From positions 496,001 through 560,000 of the forward strand of contig NZ_AP031572.1 of NCBI RefSeq assembly GCF_040436315.1: a stretch of DNA of 64,000 nt, read 5' to 3'. Positions 33,884 through 43,931 of the stretch are shown here, one piece after another. Numbering within the stretch: position 1 is the stretch's first letter; each line of letters opens with the position of its first letter. A program made the translations under genes and the position numbers. The DNA is from Synechocystis sp. LKSZ1 (lineage in GTDB: Bacteria; Cyanobacteriota; Cyanobacteriia; Cyanobacteriales; Microcystaceae). Under the pieces are notes generated by a model. It was not told the DNA's origin, ran no database searches, and was given only the letters and a program-made list of their open reading frames with translations.

Positions 33884-36800
33884 ATGAACAACGCCAAGAT
33901 TAGAATTTACGATTTATCAAAAGAACTGCATTTGGAAAACAAAGATATTTTAGATATTTGCGAAAAACTCAATATTGCGGTAAAGAGTCACAGTAGCACG
34001 ATTAGCGAAACGGATGCGGAGCGAATTAAAGCCAGTGCGGACAAGTACGTTACGCCCCCGCCCGTTAAACGCAAAAGTTTACCGAAGCCTGAGCAAAAAC
34101 AGCAAATCTTGGCCATCCACCATCGACAGCCCTCTCCCACTCCCCCTAGCCCTCCTAACATTTCGACACCTGCCTTGGTAACGCCTCCCGCTCCCCCCAT
34201 TTCCCCCCAACTGCCCACGGCGGCCCAACCTAGTTTCACCGAGCCTGAACAACGTCCGCAAAAACCCAACGAGGCGGTTGCTCCCCCTCGTCCTGAAGCT
34301 CCCCCGGCTAAGGCATCAACACCTCCCAAGCCACCGGAACCAGCCCGCTCCTTACTAGCGCCTCCGGCCCGTCGTCCCAGTTCCCCGACGCCCCCTGCGT
34401 CCTCTGTGAATGCGCCGATTATTCAGCGAGAGCGAGTGGCTAAACCCGAACGGCCATCGGCACCAGCGGTCGCCAGCCCCCCCAGCAAGGGAGAGGTCAA
34501 GGTTAACCGCCCCATCGTTGTTAGCCTCAAGGAAGGCAGTAAGGGACGACGAGAAGAGGCAGAGACAAGTTTGGCGCCCCGTCCCACTAGCCCTGATAAA
34601 GTGAAGCCCAAGCTAGAACTTCAGCGACCGAAACCGCCCCAAGTTGAAGAAGAAATAGATGACAATCTCCCGGAACTTTTAGAGTTTCCCCTCCATAAGA
34701 AGGCCAAAGCAGAAGATAGCGAGGGAGAAGAGGGTGTCATTGAACTGACAGAAAAACAAAAACCTAAGCTCAAACGTCCCACCCCTCCCCGCCCGGCGAA
34801 GCGGAGTAAGTGGGAAGAAGAAGAGGAAGAACGGGAACGAGAAAAAGCCAAGGTCGCCGTTAAAGCCAAACGTCGTTCTCAAACGGTCGAGGATGAAGAG
34901 GAAGACCTCCTCCTTGACCAGAGTAATGCCGCCCAGGCGGCCCTGGTGAGCTTGTCTATTGCCCGGCCACCAAAGCCTCAATCCCTTGCTAAAACCGCGG
35001 CTCCCAGCATCGCCAGCAAGGTCAAAAAGCCGACAATCAAAACAGAAGCGAGTACTAATCGTGGCCGTCATGACCGCCGAGAACGAAAAGAAGTCATCCA
35101 ACGGCCTGAAAGTATCACGCTATCCGGTGGTCTAACCGTGCGGGAATTGGCAGATTTACTCAAAGTGCCCGAAACGGATATTATCCGTAACCTATTCCAG
35201 AAGGGGATTGCTATCCAAATTACCCAAACCCTGGACGAAGAGACGGCCCGAATGGTCGCAGAGGAATTTGATGTGCTGGTGGAATCTGCCGAAAAAGTGG
35301 CCGCCGCGACCAAAACCTCAGAAATGTTGGATGTGGCGGATCTAGAAAACCTCGTTCGTCGTCCTCCGGTGGTGACGATTATGGGTCATGTTGACCACGG
35401 GAAAACAACGCTTTTGGATGCGATCCGTAAAACGAAGGTGGCCCAAGGGGAAGCGGGGGGAATCACCCAACATATTGGGGCCTACCATGTGGATACGGAA
35501 CACAACGGTAAGCCAGAGCAGATTGTTTTCCTCGATACGCCTGGGCACGAAGCCTTTACCGCGATGCGGGCTCGGGGAGCCAAGGTGACGGATATTGCCA
35601 TTCTAGTAGTGGCCGCCGATGATGGGGTTCAACCCCAGACCCGAGAAGCTATTAGCCATGCCCGGGCGGCGGAAGTTCCTTTAATTGTGGCGATTAATAA
35701 GATCGACAAACCCGACGCTAATCCTGATCGCATCAAACAGGAACTTTCAGACTTAGGGCTCCTAGCCGAAGAATGGGGCGGCGATACGATTATGGTGCCG
35801 GTCAGTGCCCTCAAAGGAGAAAACCTAGACGCCTTGCTGGAGATGATTCTGCTAGTATCTGAAGTGGAAGAATTGTCTGCCAACCCCAACCGCCTGGCTA
35901 AGGGAACCGTCATTGAAGCCAACCTAGACCGGACGCGTGGCCCAGTGGCTACTCTCCTCGTTCAAAACGGCACCCTGCGGGTCGGCGATATTATTGTGGT
36001 CGGTGCTGTCTTTGGTAAGATTCGTGCCATGATCGACGACCGGGGTAACAAGGTGGAAGCCGCTTCCCCCTCCTTTGCGGTGGAGGTTTTGGGGCTGAAT
36101 GAAGTTCCCGCCGCCGGGGATGAATTTGAAGTTTACACCAACGAGAAAGAGGCCCGGGCCATTGCGGAACAGCGAGCTGACAGTAATCGTCAACTGCGCC
36201 TCCAGCAGGCCATGTCCTCCCGTCGTGTGACCCTCAGCACCCTATCGGCCCAGGCCCAGGAAGGGGAGTTGAAGGAATTGAACCTGATCCTCAAAGCCGA
36301 TGTCCAGGGATCCGTCGAAGCCATTGTTGGCGCCCTCCAGCAACTGCCTCAAAATGAAGTACAACTCCGGGTTCTCTTGGCGGCTCCTGGTGAAATCACA
36401 GAAACAGATGTGGATCTAGCGGCCGCTAGTGGTGCGGTAATTCTTGGGTTTAATACCACCTTAGCCAGTGGCTCCCGTCAGACGGCGGATCAGGAAGGAG
36501 TCGATATTCGGGAGTACGACATTATCTATAAACTTCTAGATGATGTCCAAGGGGCCATGGAAGGTCTCCTCGATCCCGAGGAAATCGAATCGACCCTCGG
36601 TCAGGCAGAAGTCCGAGCTGTCTTCCCCGTTGGCCGGGGTAGTGTCGCGGGTTGTTACGTTCAATCGGGCAAAATTATCCGTAACCGTAATCTCCGGGTG
36701 CGTCGGGGTGGTCAGGTCATTTATGAAGGCACCATTGATTCCCTGAAACGGATGAAGGAAGATGCCCGTGAGGTCAATGCTGGCTATGAGTGTGGTATCG

Positions 36801-36886
36801 GTGTTTCTAAGTTCAATGAATGGAAGGAAGGCGATATCATTGAGGCCTATGAAATGACCATGAAGCGTCGAACCCTCTCTAGCTAA
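33884..36886 (+). CDS. infB: Translation initiation factor IF-2
   Basis: 1000 residues. A short helical start ([17 protein letters not shown]) is followed by about 350 residues rich in Pro, Lys and Glu, longer than in many bacteria but normal for cyanobacteria. The IF2N domain ([15 protein letters not shown]) comes next, then the GTPase with G1 [22 protein letters not shown] and NKIDKP. Domains II-IV end with [15 protein letters not shown]. It delivers initiator tRNA to the 30S subunit. A purine-rich site (GTTAGGGGGATAG) precedes the ATG. The 215 bases between ylxR and infB hold no gene I can see. Confidence 0.97.
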   Translation: MNNAKIRIYDLSKELHLENKDILDICEKLNIAVKSHSSTISETDAERIKASADKYVTPPPVKRKSLPKPEQKQQILAIHHRQPSPTPPSPPNISTPALVTPPAPPISPQLPTAAQPSFTEPEQRPQKPNEAVAPPRPEAPPAKASTPPKPPEPARSLLAPPARRPSSPTPPASSVNAPIIQRERVAKPERPSAPAVASPPSKGEVKVNRPIVVSLKEGSKGRREEAETSLAPRPTSPDKVKPKLELQRPKPPQVEEEIDDNLPELLEFPLHKKAKAEDSEGEEGVIELTEKQKPKLKRPTPPRPAKRSKWEEEEEEREREKAKVAVKAKRRSQTVEDEEEDLLLDQSNAAQAALVSLSIARPPKPQSLAKTAAPSIASKVKKPTIKTEASTNRGRHDRRERKEVIQRPESITLSGGLTVRELADLLKVPETDIIRNLFQKGIAIQITQTLDEETARMVAEEFDVLVESAEKVAAATKTSEMLDVADLENLVRRPPVVTIMGHVDHGKTTLLDAIRKTKVAQGEAGGITQHIGAYHVDTEHNGKPEQIVFLDTPGHEAFTAMRARGAKVTDIAILVVAADDGVQPQTREAISHARAAEVPLIVAINKIDKPDANPDRIKQELSDLGLLAEEWGGDTIMVPVSALKGENLDALLEMILLVSEVEELSANPNRLAKGTVIEANLDRTRGPVATLLVQNGTLRVGDIIVVGAVFGKIRAMIDDRGNKVEAASPSFAVEVLGLNEVPAAGDEFEVYTNEKEARAIAEQRADSNRQLRLQQAMSSRRVTLSTLSAQAQEGELKELNLILKADVQGSVEAIVGALQQLPQNEVQLRVLLAAPGEITETDVDLAAASGAVILGFNTTLASGSRQTADQEGVDIREYDIIYKLLDDVQGAMEGLLDPEEIESTLGQAEVRAVFPVGRGSVAGCYVQSGKIIRNRNLRVRRGGQVIYEGTIDSLKRMKEDAREVNAGYECGIGVSKFNEWKEGDIIEAYEMTMKRRTLSS

Positions 36887-36922
36887 CATCCCTTGACCGA
36901 CTAACCCTGGAGTACTGAGCCC

Positions 36923-37519
36923 ATGTCATCCTTTCGCACGGAGCCGTTTCTTTGGATTCATTTGGCGGGGGTGGCAGTGGCCCCCTTGGCCCTCCTGGTT
37001 GCCTGGGTTGCCCTAGCGGTGGCGACCCCTGTAACTCCCTATGCGCTGGAACTCTTGTTACTGGTAGGGGCCGGTATGGTGCCAGTGTTCTGGATGCAGT
37101 GGCAACGGCCCTTTGAGATCTTTAGTCTATTGCTGATTGCCCTGCGGCCAGACCAGCTTTCCGAGGCTCAGCGTCGCATCTTAGCCCTGTTTTTGCGGCC
37201 TCAGCGACGTTGGCTAACTCTCTTGGGGGCCTTACTGCTTCTGGTTAAGTTGGGCGTTATTTATTACTATGCTCCCCTCGCCGCCATGGTAGCCCTCGAG
37301 TTGCCCCAGGTTCGACTGTTAGCGCTTCTCGTTGCCGCTGTTGCTTTTTTCATGGCCAATTTGTTTCTCCAGGTTCCCCTGAGTGTGCTAGGCGTTTTAC
37401 TGACCTCCCAAGACACCTATGAAGCGACCCAACCGCTAGAATCAACAGAGGTTCAGGCCAAATTTACAATTCCCGGCTTCCGGGTCCGGGCACTTCCATG
37501 GCTAACGGCCCAGCAATAA
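36923..37519 (+). CDS. Cyanobacterial membrane protein next to infB
   Basis: 198 residues with about four hydrophobic helices, starting SFRTEPFLWIHLAGVAVAPLAL. This N-terminus and the motif QWQRPFEIFSLLLIALRP are those of the family annotated as low-complexity-tail membrane protein, found downstream of infB in many cyanobacteria. Here the repetitive tail is nearly absent: the protein ends about 40 residues after the last helix. Function unknown. Confidence 0.75.
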   Translation: MSSFRTEPFLWIHLAGVAVAPLALLVAWVALAVATPVTPYALELLLLVGAGMVPVFWMQWQRPFEIFSLLLIALRPDQLSEAQRRILALFLRPQRRWLTLLGALLLLVKLGVIYYYAPLAAMVALELPQVRLLALLVAAVAFFMANLFLQVPLSVLGVLLTSQDTYEATQPLESTEVQAKFTIPGFRVRALPWLTAQQ

Positions 37520-37562
37520 CGGGTCTTTTTCCAGGGCCTCTCTTAATTTTTCCCCTCCAAGC

Positions 37563-38966
37563 ATGGCCATCTCTTGCTTAAATAATCGTTATCAAATTAT
37601 TAGAACCCTTGGCCGAGGCGGCTTTGGTGAAACCTTTCTGGCGGTAGATACCCACATGCCCTCTGCTCGGCAATGTGTGATTAAGCAACTCAAACCGGCC
37701 CTGGAAACCACAGAAATGCCAACTTGGCTCCAGGAACGCTTTCAGCGGGAGGCCGCAATTCTAGAGAAATTAGGGGAAAGCCATGGCCAAATTCCGAAGC
37801 TCTACGCCTACTTTACCGAAGGTGACAATTTTTATCTCGTTCAGGAATGGATTGAAGGGTTGACCCTAACCCAGCAGTACGACCAGCAGGGCTCCTTTTC
37901 CAGTGAGGCGGTTCAGCGACTCCTGTTAGATCTATTACCGGTTCTCGACTTTATCCACCAACGTCGCATTATTCATCGAGATATTAAACCCGATAACATC
38001 ATTCTCCGGGCCCGTGACCAAAAACCCGTCCTGATCGACTTTGGCATTATCAAAGAAGTCATGGAAACCGTTGTTAATCCCCAGGGGAAAAGTGCCTATT
38101 CTCTGGCCATTGGGACACCGGGCTATATGGCCTCGGAGCAGGCGGCGGGTCGCCCTGTCTATTCTAGTGACCTCTACAGTCTAGGCCTGACAGCTATTTT
38201 TTTACTGACGGGTAAAACCCCCCAATATCTAGACCAAGATGCTCGCACCGGAGAAATTTTGTGGCATCAGGAGGCCCCCCGAGTCTCTCCCCAGCTAGCT
38301 CAAGTGCTAGACCGTTGTATTCGTTTTCACCCCCGCGACCGCTTTGCCTCGGCTCAGGAAATGCTTCAGGCCTTGACCCGTCCCCGTCCGGAACCGACAG
38401 CCGCCACAGTAGTGGTTCCCCAACCCACTCGGAGCAAACCCCACCCAACGACCTCTCGTCCCAACTTGCCAACGGCATCAGAGGCGACGGAGTCCTCTCC
38501 CTGGCTAACCTGGCTGGTCATGCCCCTCCTATTAATGGGCGTCATTCTCGGTGGCCTGAGTGCGGGTTTCTGGTTTGCCAATCGTTATCGTTCCTCAACG
38601 CCCGTCGTTTCTCCTCCGCCAATAACACCAAATTTAGAGTCTCCCCGACCTTCTCCCCAGGCTTTTCCAACTCCCTGGCGTACCCCGCGCCCGAGTCCCA
38701 GTCCAACACCCTCGCCGTCTCCTGAGCCTTCCCCTTCTCTGCCTCCTCTCAGTAGTCCTGAACCCGTCCTGTCCCCCGTCGCAACCCCGACACCACTTCC
38801 TTCTGTGGAAGCAACGCCGACGTCAGAGCCGAAAGCAACGACAACCCCTGCTCCACTAGAAGGCCCTCAGGGTTCAGGAGAGCCCTTAGACCCCGTGCCC
38901 CCCCTCGAGCCCTTCCCTGTTGTGAGTCCTCCTGCTCCTCCCCTCCAGGAAAAACCCGGTTCTTAG
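37563..38966 (+). CDS. Membrane-anchored Ser/Thr protein kinase with Pro-rich external tail
   Basis: 467 residues. The Hanks-type kinase domain (about 9-270) has the glycine loop LGRGGFGETFLA, lysine K41 (CVIKQL), catalytic HRDIKPDN (138-145), DFG (159-161) and GTPGYMASEQAAG, so it should be active. One transmembrane helix (about 313-340) follows, then an external tail of some 125 residues made mostly of Pro, Ser and Thr (PSPSPTPSPSPEPSPS). The tail could span the cell wall. Its last 27 codons overlap the 3' end of the convergent response-regulator gene. Confidence 0.9.
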   Translation: MAISCLNNRYQIIRTLGRGGFGETFLAVDTHMPSARQCVIKQLKPALETTEMPTWLQERFQREAAILEKLGESHGQIPKLYAYFTEGDNFYLVQEWIEGLTLTQQYDQQGSFSSEAVQRLLLDLLPVLDFIHQRRIIHRDIKPDNIILRARDQKPVLIDFGIIKEVMETVVNPQGKSAYSLAIGTPGYMASEQAAGRPVYSSDLYSLGLTAIFLLTGKTPQYLDQDARTGEILWHQEAPRVSPQLAQVLDRCIRFHPRDRFASAQEMLQALTRPRPEPTAATVVVPQPTRSKPHPTTSRPNLPTASEATESSPWLTWLVMPLLLMGVILGGLSAGFWFANRYRSSTPVVSPPPITPNLESPRPSPQAFPTPWRTPRPSPSPTPSPSPEPSPSLPPLSSPEPVLSPVATPTPLPSVEATPTSEPKATTTPAPLEGPQGSGEPLDPVPPLEPFPVVSPPAPPLQEKPGS

Positions 38967-40796
38967 GGAAAAACGGGAGCGCTGTAAACGATTCTTAACG
39001 CGCAGGAGTAGTTCTTCCTCCGTGATGGGCTTGGTGAGATAGTCGTCGGCTCCGACTGTAAAGGCCGCTTGATTACTTTGCTGGCCCTGGTGGGCCGTCA
39101 AAAATAAAATTGGCAGATGATGCCAGCGGGGCTCTAAACGGAGCATTTGACAAAGTTCGATGCCGCTGAGGTGGGGCATTTCCACATCGAGAATCAGTAA
39201 GTCTGGGGTGGTAACGGGCAAAATTTCCCATAGGCGTCGAGGATCATCTACGCTCGTGACTTGTAGGCCCTGGGGTTCTAACCAAGTGTGGAGTGACCCC
39301 AATACCAGGGGATCATCATCCACCACCACGATATGGGGGGCCTTGGGGCAAGATGTTCGCCAAACCTGTAAAATCAACTCCCATAATTCCTGGGCTGGAA
39401 TCGGCTCGGATAACAGGGCCTGGGCCTGGGCAATCATGCGCCGGGCAGTCAGGGGAGGGTCTGACCACAGCAACAGACTGGAGGACTGAGGATAGCGCTG
39501 TGCTATCTCGGTTGCCAAGGCTAGATTGGCCTGACGCTCGACTTCTCCGTAGGCCATCTGATTGAAAACAATAATTCCTGCTGGGTAGGCCTTCAACCAG
39601 TCATCGCCGAGAGTGAGGGTTTTGACCCGATGCCAACGACCTTGCTCCGATGGAGTGAGGGTCTGGAGGGCTAGAAATAAATCCCTATCATGATCAATCA
39701 ACAGTAGCGGAATTGGCCCGGCCGAATGGGCTTCTGCCAGGGGAAGGCTGGATGTAACGATTCCTGGTGGGGGTGCTAAGGCTAGCAGTTTTCTTAATTG
39801 GGTCACCATGGCCTGAAAGCGGCTCTGGTCAGTGGCCGGCCAAGAATCCTGGGCCAGGAGTTGTTCCAGTTGTTGTGCCAGTTCAGTTCCGGCCTCTCGA
39901 CCGAACATCCCTAAGACCCCTGCCAATTTGTGGGCGGCCTGCTGGGCCTGGCGTTGAATATCCGGGGTTAGTTTGGACTGGATGCTGACATCAACGGCCC
40001 GCTCCAGAGCGGCTAGACGCTCTGCCATTAGGCCCTGGGATTGTTGCCATAGCTCGTCTAGGCCCTGTTCAAGGGTTGGAGCTAGGGACGGAAATGGATC
40101 AGGCGATGACGATGGGGCCCGTGGGGCCTGCCATTGGAAACGGTAGCCCATACCATATACATTCTCAATGGCATCGGTAATGCCCACTTTCTTGAGTTTT
40201 TGCCGGAGTCCCTTGACGTGGGCCTTGACGCTGTCTTCTAGGGGGGGGTCATCTAAACTCCAAAGATGCTCCACCAACTTCGCCCGGCTAAAGAGACGCA
40301 GGGGATTCCGCATGAATAATTCCAGCAGGCTGTATTCCTTGGGGGTGAGCTTCAGAACCAGGCCTTGGTAAGTGGCTTGGCCCAAACTGGGGTCGAGGCT
40401 GAGGTCACCGAGGGTAATAAGACTTAAGGGGGCCACTTCTCCTCGACGCAGTAAGGCCCGCAGGCGGGCGTGGAGTTCCGCCAATTCAAAGGGTTTATTC
40501 AGGTAGTCGTCGGCCCCTGCATCCAGCCCCCGCACTCGCTCTGTACTATCATGCTTGGCTGTCATCAGTAGAATAGGGGTTGTACTGCCCTTGTCCCGCA
40601 ATTGCCGACAGAGACTAATACCGTCTAAACGGGGTAGGCCCACATCCATCAGAAGGAGATCATAGCTGGCGCTTTGGCTATATTCCCAGCCCAGTTGTCC
40701 ATCTGCGACACTATCAACCACGTAGTGTTGGGCCTTGAGAGAGTTCAGCAAAATACGGGTTAAAACGTCATCATCCTCGATCAATAAAATGCGCAT
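38886..40796 (-). CDS. Five-module response regulator: REC-wHTH-HPt-pseudoREC-REC
   Basis: 636 residues. REC1 (1-120) has acceptor D51 (LLMDVGLP). An OmpR-type winged helix (about 130-222) has LTPKEYSLLELF and VYGMGYRFQW. An HPt helix bundle (about 245-340) has H289 in AAHKLAGVLGMFG. A degenerate receiver (about 362-480) begins LLLIDHDRDL but lacks a clear acceptor Asp in the usual LDxxMP context. REC3 (about 487-605) has D537 (LILDVEMPHLSG). It could pass phosphate internally between receivers and the HPt and bind DNA. No kinase gene is adjacent except the Ser/Thr kinase. The last 27 or so residues are basic, low-complexity and lie antisense to the kinase tail. Confidence 0.92.
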   Translation of the reverse strand: MRILLIEDDDVLTRILLNSLKAQHYVVDSVADGQLGWEYSQSASYDLLLMDVGLPRLDGISLCRQLRDKGSTTPILLMTAKHDSTERVRGLDAGADDYLNKPFELAELHARLRALLRRGEVAPLSLITLGDLSLDPSLGQATYQGLVLKLTPKEYSLLELFMRNPLRLFSRAKLVEHLWSLDDPPLEDSVKAHVKGLRQKLKKVGITDAIENVYGMGYRFQWQAPRAPSSSPDPFPSLAPTLEQGLDELWQQSQGLMAERLAALERAVDVSIQSKLTPDIQRQAQQAAHKLAGVLGMFGREAGTELAQQLEQLLAQDSWPATDQSRFQAMVTQLRKLLALAPPPGIVTSSLPLAEAHSAGPIPLLLIDHDRDLFLALQTLTPSEQGRWHRVKTLTLGDDWLKAYPAGIIVFNQMAYGEVERQANLALATEIAQRYPQSSSLLLWSDPPLTARRMIAQAQALLSEPIPAQELWELILQVWRTSCPKAPHIVVVDDDPLVLGSLHTWLEPQGLQVTSVDDPRRLWEILPVTTPDLLILDVEMPHLSGIELCQMLRLEPRWHHLPILFLTAHQGQQSNQAAFTVGADDYLTKPITEEELLLRVKNRLQRSRFSLRTGFFLEGRSRRTHNREGLEGGHGV

Positions 40797-40913
40797 GGGT
40801 TAATTCGCCTCTTGTTCGCGGATCAAAGGGATCTGGAGAGAAACGCTAGCTGAGATGATGGATGGTAGCAAAAGTGATTCAATTGTAGCGGGACGCCGTT
40901 TTTCCTTCCAACC

Positions 40914-41174
40914 ATGGCTAAAAAACAGAAGTTTCCTCACCTCCTGGGGTCTAAATGGACGGCCCAGCAAACCACCTGGGGCTGGCGTCATTTTCAGGTC
41001 GTCAATCGCCGTAACCAAGGGCCTTGGATCTTTGCTGAAATGGTGGCCTGTTGTGACCCGGCGGTTCGTTTTTGGCTCAATGCCCAGCAATTAAAAGACC
41101 ACAATCTTTGGCAGGCGGGTTGGCAACCCCTCCAGGTAGATGGGCCACTATCGCCGTCCCTTGAACTCCACTAG
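40914..41174 (+). CDS. TIGR02450-type Trp-rich small protein
   Basis: 86 residues with six tryptophans and the conserved start GSKWTAQQTTWGWRHFQV, which identifies the TIGR02450 Trp-rich family of cyanobacteria and gamma-proteobacteria. Function unknown. It is divergent from the response-regulator gene with a 117-base spacer and precedes the DUF1995 gene by 63 bases. Overlapping frames on both strands here are shadows. Confidence 0.85.
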   Translation: MAKKQKFPHLLGSKWTAQQTTWGWRHFQVVNRRNQGPWIFAEMVACCDPAVRFWLNAQQLKDHNLWQAGWQPLQVDGPLSPSLELH

Positions 41175-41237
41175 GGGCCAGGCTTGATAAGATCAAGAAA
41201 TTCAGCATCAGCACTAAAATTTACAAAATTTAAAGTA

Positions 41238-41981
41238 ATGACTGTTCCCCCCAGTTTAGAGGTTGCTATCCGTGAAGCCATGACGGCTACCGAGCGTGCC
41301 CTAGCGGCCGGTTGCCAGCGCATTCAGATCGAACTGGTCATTCCAGAAATTGCTCTCCAGGCCCAGAGTTTAGCCCTACAATTTACGAGCCTCTTTGAAG
41401 ACTATGGCCTGGGGTTACGAGTCCTGTTTCCCGATACCGGAGCGGCGGCCCTGGCCCGGCGGGATTGGGGAGAAACCTGGTTTCAGGTAAGTGATCTGGG
41501 CAGTCGTTATACACCGGTGGATCGCAAAATTGCTGAGACGGATCAAGTTTTTCTGGTGGTTTCTCCCTCTGCCGTTGAAGTACAAATCGTTGAACACCTC
41601 TGTACATTGGCCGGTGATCGTCCAGTAATTCTCCTGATTCCCCAATTGGAGGATGTCTCGATTGTGGGTATTGGCTACGCCGCCCGACAACTGCGGGAAC
41701 GCTTTCTGAGTACCTTGGTCTCTAGCTATTACTTTAGACCGCTGGAAGGCGCAGTGGTTTTGCGATCTTTTCCTTCCCCTTGGCAAGTCTACCTGGAACA
41801 AGAGGAGGACTACCAACTCATTGCCGAGGAACCCCAAAAACCGGCGGGAGAGGCCCTGGAAATACTGATTCAACAGGCCCTGAATCCCCAGGAGAGCAAC
41901 GCCAGTCCAACGGCGAGTAGCATCAAAAAACCGGGTCTTTTTGCCAGTATGGGGCGCTTTCTACGGGCCCTTAATCAGTAA
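41238..41981 (+). CDS. DUF1995 family protein (LPA3-like)
   Basis: 247 residues from the ATG at 41238; the frame is open to 41184 but the earlier part is not conserved-looking. PPSLEVAIREAMTATERAL, QIELVIPEI, LFEDYGLGLRVLFPD and RPVILLIPQLED are typical of DUF1995, a cyanobacterial and plastid family. The plant relative LPA3 aids photosystem II assembly, and the domain is predicted to be a nucleotide-binding-like fold. Role here is inferred only from the family. Confidence 0.85.
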   Translation: MTVPPSLEVAIREAMTATERALAAGCQRIQIELVIPEIALQAQSLALQFTSLFEDYGLGLRVLFPDTGAAALARRDWGETWFQVSDLGSRYTPVDRKIAETDQVFLVVSPSAVEVQIVEHLCTLAGDRPVILLIPQLEDVSIVGIGYAARQLRERFLSTLVSSYYFRPLEGAVVLRSFPSPWQVYLEQEEDYQLIAEEPQKPAGEALEILIQQALNPQESNASPTASSIKKPGLFASMGRFLRALNQ

Positions 41982-42016
41982 AGGTGCTTCGGCTCAAACC
42001 TCAACGACTCTAGGCC

Positions 42017-43207
42017 TTACCAGTGGATCTGGGCCCGCTCATGAACAACCCGCTGATACACCGCTTCCGTCTGCTGGGCCAGCTTTTGCCAACTAAAGCG
42101 CAACTCTAGATCAGCATAGGCGTTGGCCACTAGGGTCTGGGCGTAGTCGGGACGGGTGAGGATTTCCAGAATACCCCAGGCCAGGGAGTCTGGATTGTTG
42201 GTGTAGGTCACAATTCCGGTTTTACCGTGCTGAACTACTTCTGCTAGTCCACCAGTATTGGATACTACCACTGGCACACGGGCCGCAAAACTTTCCAGGG
42301 CCACAATGCCAAAGGGTTCATAAAGGCTAGGAAAGACAGCACAATCGGCAATAGTTTGAAAATGATCTAGCTCTTCATCAGCCATGAATCCAGTAAATAG
42401 ACACTGCTCCCAAATGCCTAAATTCCAAGCCAGTTGCTGGAGTCGCTCGGTATTGCCGCCACCAATAATGACAAATTTGGCTCTGCTTTCCAAACGCTGT
42501 AATACCATGGGGGCCGCCGTCAGCAGGACAGAAATCCCTTTTTCATAGGTCATGCGGCCAACATAGTAGACAATTTTTTCTTGGTCGAGGGCAAAACGAC
42601 GACGAAAGCTGAGGTAGTCAAAATGGGGGTCTTGGTGTTTTTTTTCTGAGCGGATGCCATTGTAGATCACATTCATTTTGTCCCAGGGAGTGCTAAACAC
42701 CCGCTCTAGTTCATGGCGCATATAGTGACTACAGACAATCACCCGCCAGGCATTGTAGATGAGATGTCCTTCTTGGTTAGCGATATAGCGTTGGGTATCG
42801 TTAAACAGGCCATTGTAACGACCGTGCTCCGTGGCATGGATGGTGGCGACCAGGGGAATTTTGAAGCGATGTTTTAGGCGAATGGCGGCCTCTCCCACTA
42901 ACCAATCGTGGGCATGGATCAAATCTAAGAGACCGAGTTGCTCGATTAGCTGCTGGCCCTGTTGTTCCATACTCTGGTTCATGTTAGCGACCCAGTGAAA
43001 AAAGTCATTGCCTGGGGCCACGGCAACGCGATAAACATGAATCCCTTCTACGATTTCGTCGGCCGGTGCTGGGTCAAATTCCACCGTCAGTAGGTGAATC
43101 TCATGGCCGAGCTTGACCAGTTCGGGATAGAGTTCCGCTACATGACGAGCAATGCCCCCCACCAAACGGGGCGGAAACTCCCACGCTAACACCAGGATTT
43201 TCATCAA
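42017..43207 (-). CDS. GT4 glycosyltransferase, glycogen-synthase-like
   Basis: 396 residues. The N-terminal motif AWEFPPRLVGGIARHV and the acceptor-domain DLIHAHDWLVGEA resemble the GT4/GT5 family to which starch and glycogen synthases belong. The donor domain has YVGRMTYEKGISVLL, VIIGGGNTERL and the E-x7-E region EPFGIVALESFAARVPVVVSN. Substrates cannot be named; such enzymes make glycans, glycolipids or trehalose-like sugars. It is a single gene with its own 174-base upstream gap. Confidence 0.85.
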   Translation of the reverse strand: MMKILVLAWEFPPRLVGGIARHVAELYPELVKLGHEIHLLTVEFDPAPADEIVEGIHVYRVAVAPGNDFFHWVANMNQSMEQQGQQLIEQLGLLDLIHAHDWLVGEAAIRLKHRFKIPLVATIHATEHGRYNGLFNDTQRYIANQEGHLIYNAWRVIVCSHYMRHELERVFSTPWDKMNVIYNGIRSEKKHQDPHFDYLSFRRRFALDQEKIVYYVGRMTYEKGISVLLTAAPMVLQRLESRAKFVIIGGGNTERLQQLAWNLGIWEQCLFTGFMADEELDHFQTIADCAVFPSLYEPFGIVALESFAARVPVVVSNTGGLAEVVQHGKTGIVTYTNNPDSLAWGILEILTRPDYAQTLVANAYADLELRFSWQKLAQQTEAVYQRVVHERAQIHW

Positions 43208-43381
43208 TCGTTTCGCCTACAGAGCCGATACAAACGAGGATATTGGCCCATTATCTTAACCCGGTTTTCTGGCATGATTTTGGGCCATGCTGATTTAACT
43301 ATATTCACAAGGATTAAGAAGACAATTCTTCGCCTTAACAATCTGTCGAGCCCGGCATGTTGAAACCGCCGCGTAGGGCCA

Positions 43382-43927
43382 TTAGCGACGACGGCGCTCT
43401 GCTAATTTAGCCCGCAGGAGATAGCTCCATCGCTTGAGGCGTAGATCTAGGGAAAACCCCCGTTTGGCACGGATGACGACGGTCCCCGCCACCCGGTCAT
43501 GGAGGGCTTGATTCATTTCTTCATCCCCCAGGGCCAGGCCCGCATCAATGGTTAGGGGAACGAGAAATAACAACATGGAGATGGCGTTCATAAAATTAAT
43601 CTTGAGACCAATCATTGCCAATAAGGAAAATCCTGCCAGCAGGCCCTCCCGCTTGCTTAGGTCGAGCACCCCCGGTAGGCGACGTAGGCGCAGATTAATC
43701 ACCTTTAAGTCAAAGGCCCAGCCACCTAGGCTCTGGCCTTGATTGCTGACCACTACCACTACCCGCAAACCCCACCACAGGGCTAAAAAAATGACATCCT
43801 GGAGCCAGCCCGTTACAAAGGAACTCAGGAGCCAGACCACAACAAAATCTAACAAGTAGGCGTAGGCTCGTCGTTCGAGGGGAACCCGAGGAAATCGCCG
43901 GGGAGAGGGGGGAGAATTGCCATACAT
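43382..43927 (-). CDS. RDD-family membrane protein
   Basis: 181 residues, with RRAYAYLLDFVVVWLLSSFV near the N-terminus (the RDD-type Arg/Asp pair appears as RRA...LD), then the second conserved segment QGQSLGGWAFDLKVINLR, and two to three more helices. RDD proteins are small membrane proteins of mostly unknown role, some acting as ion transporters. It follows aroA on the same strand with a four-base gap, so the two are probably cotranscribed. Confidence 0.85.
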   Translation of the reverse strand: MYGNSPPSPRRFPRVPLERRAYAYLLDFVVVWLLSSFVTGWLQDVIFLALWWGLRVVVVVSNQGQSLGGWAFDLKVINLRLRRLPGVLDLSKREGLLAGFSLLAMIGLKINFMNAISMLLFLVPLTIDAGLALGDEEMNQALHDRVAGTVVIRAKRGFSLDLRLKRWSYLLRAKLAERRRR

Positions 43928-43931
43928 ATTG

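Noticed and set aside
34679-35101. 140-residue minus-strand frame inside infB
   Set aside because: Antisense of the repetitive Lys/Glu/Pro-rich region of IF-2; its Phe-rich sequence is a by-product of that composition.
40800-41090. 96-residue minus-strand frame and 79-residue plus-strand frame around the TIGR02450 gene
   Set aside because: Both overlap the Trp-rich TIGR02450 frame, which has a clear family signature, and neither shows a pattern of its own.
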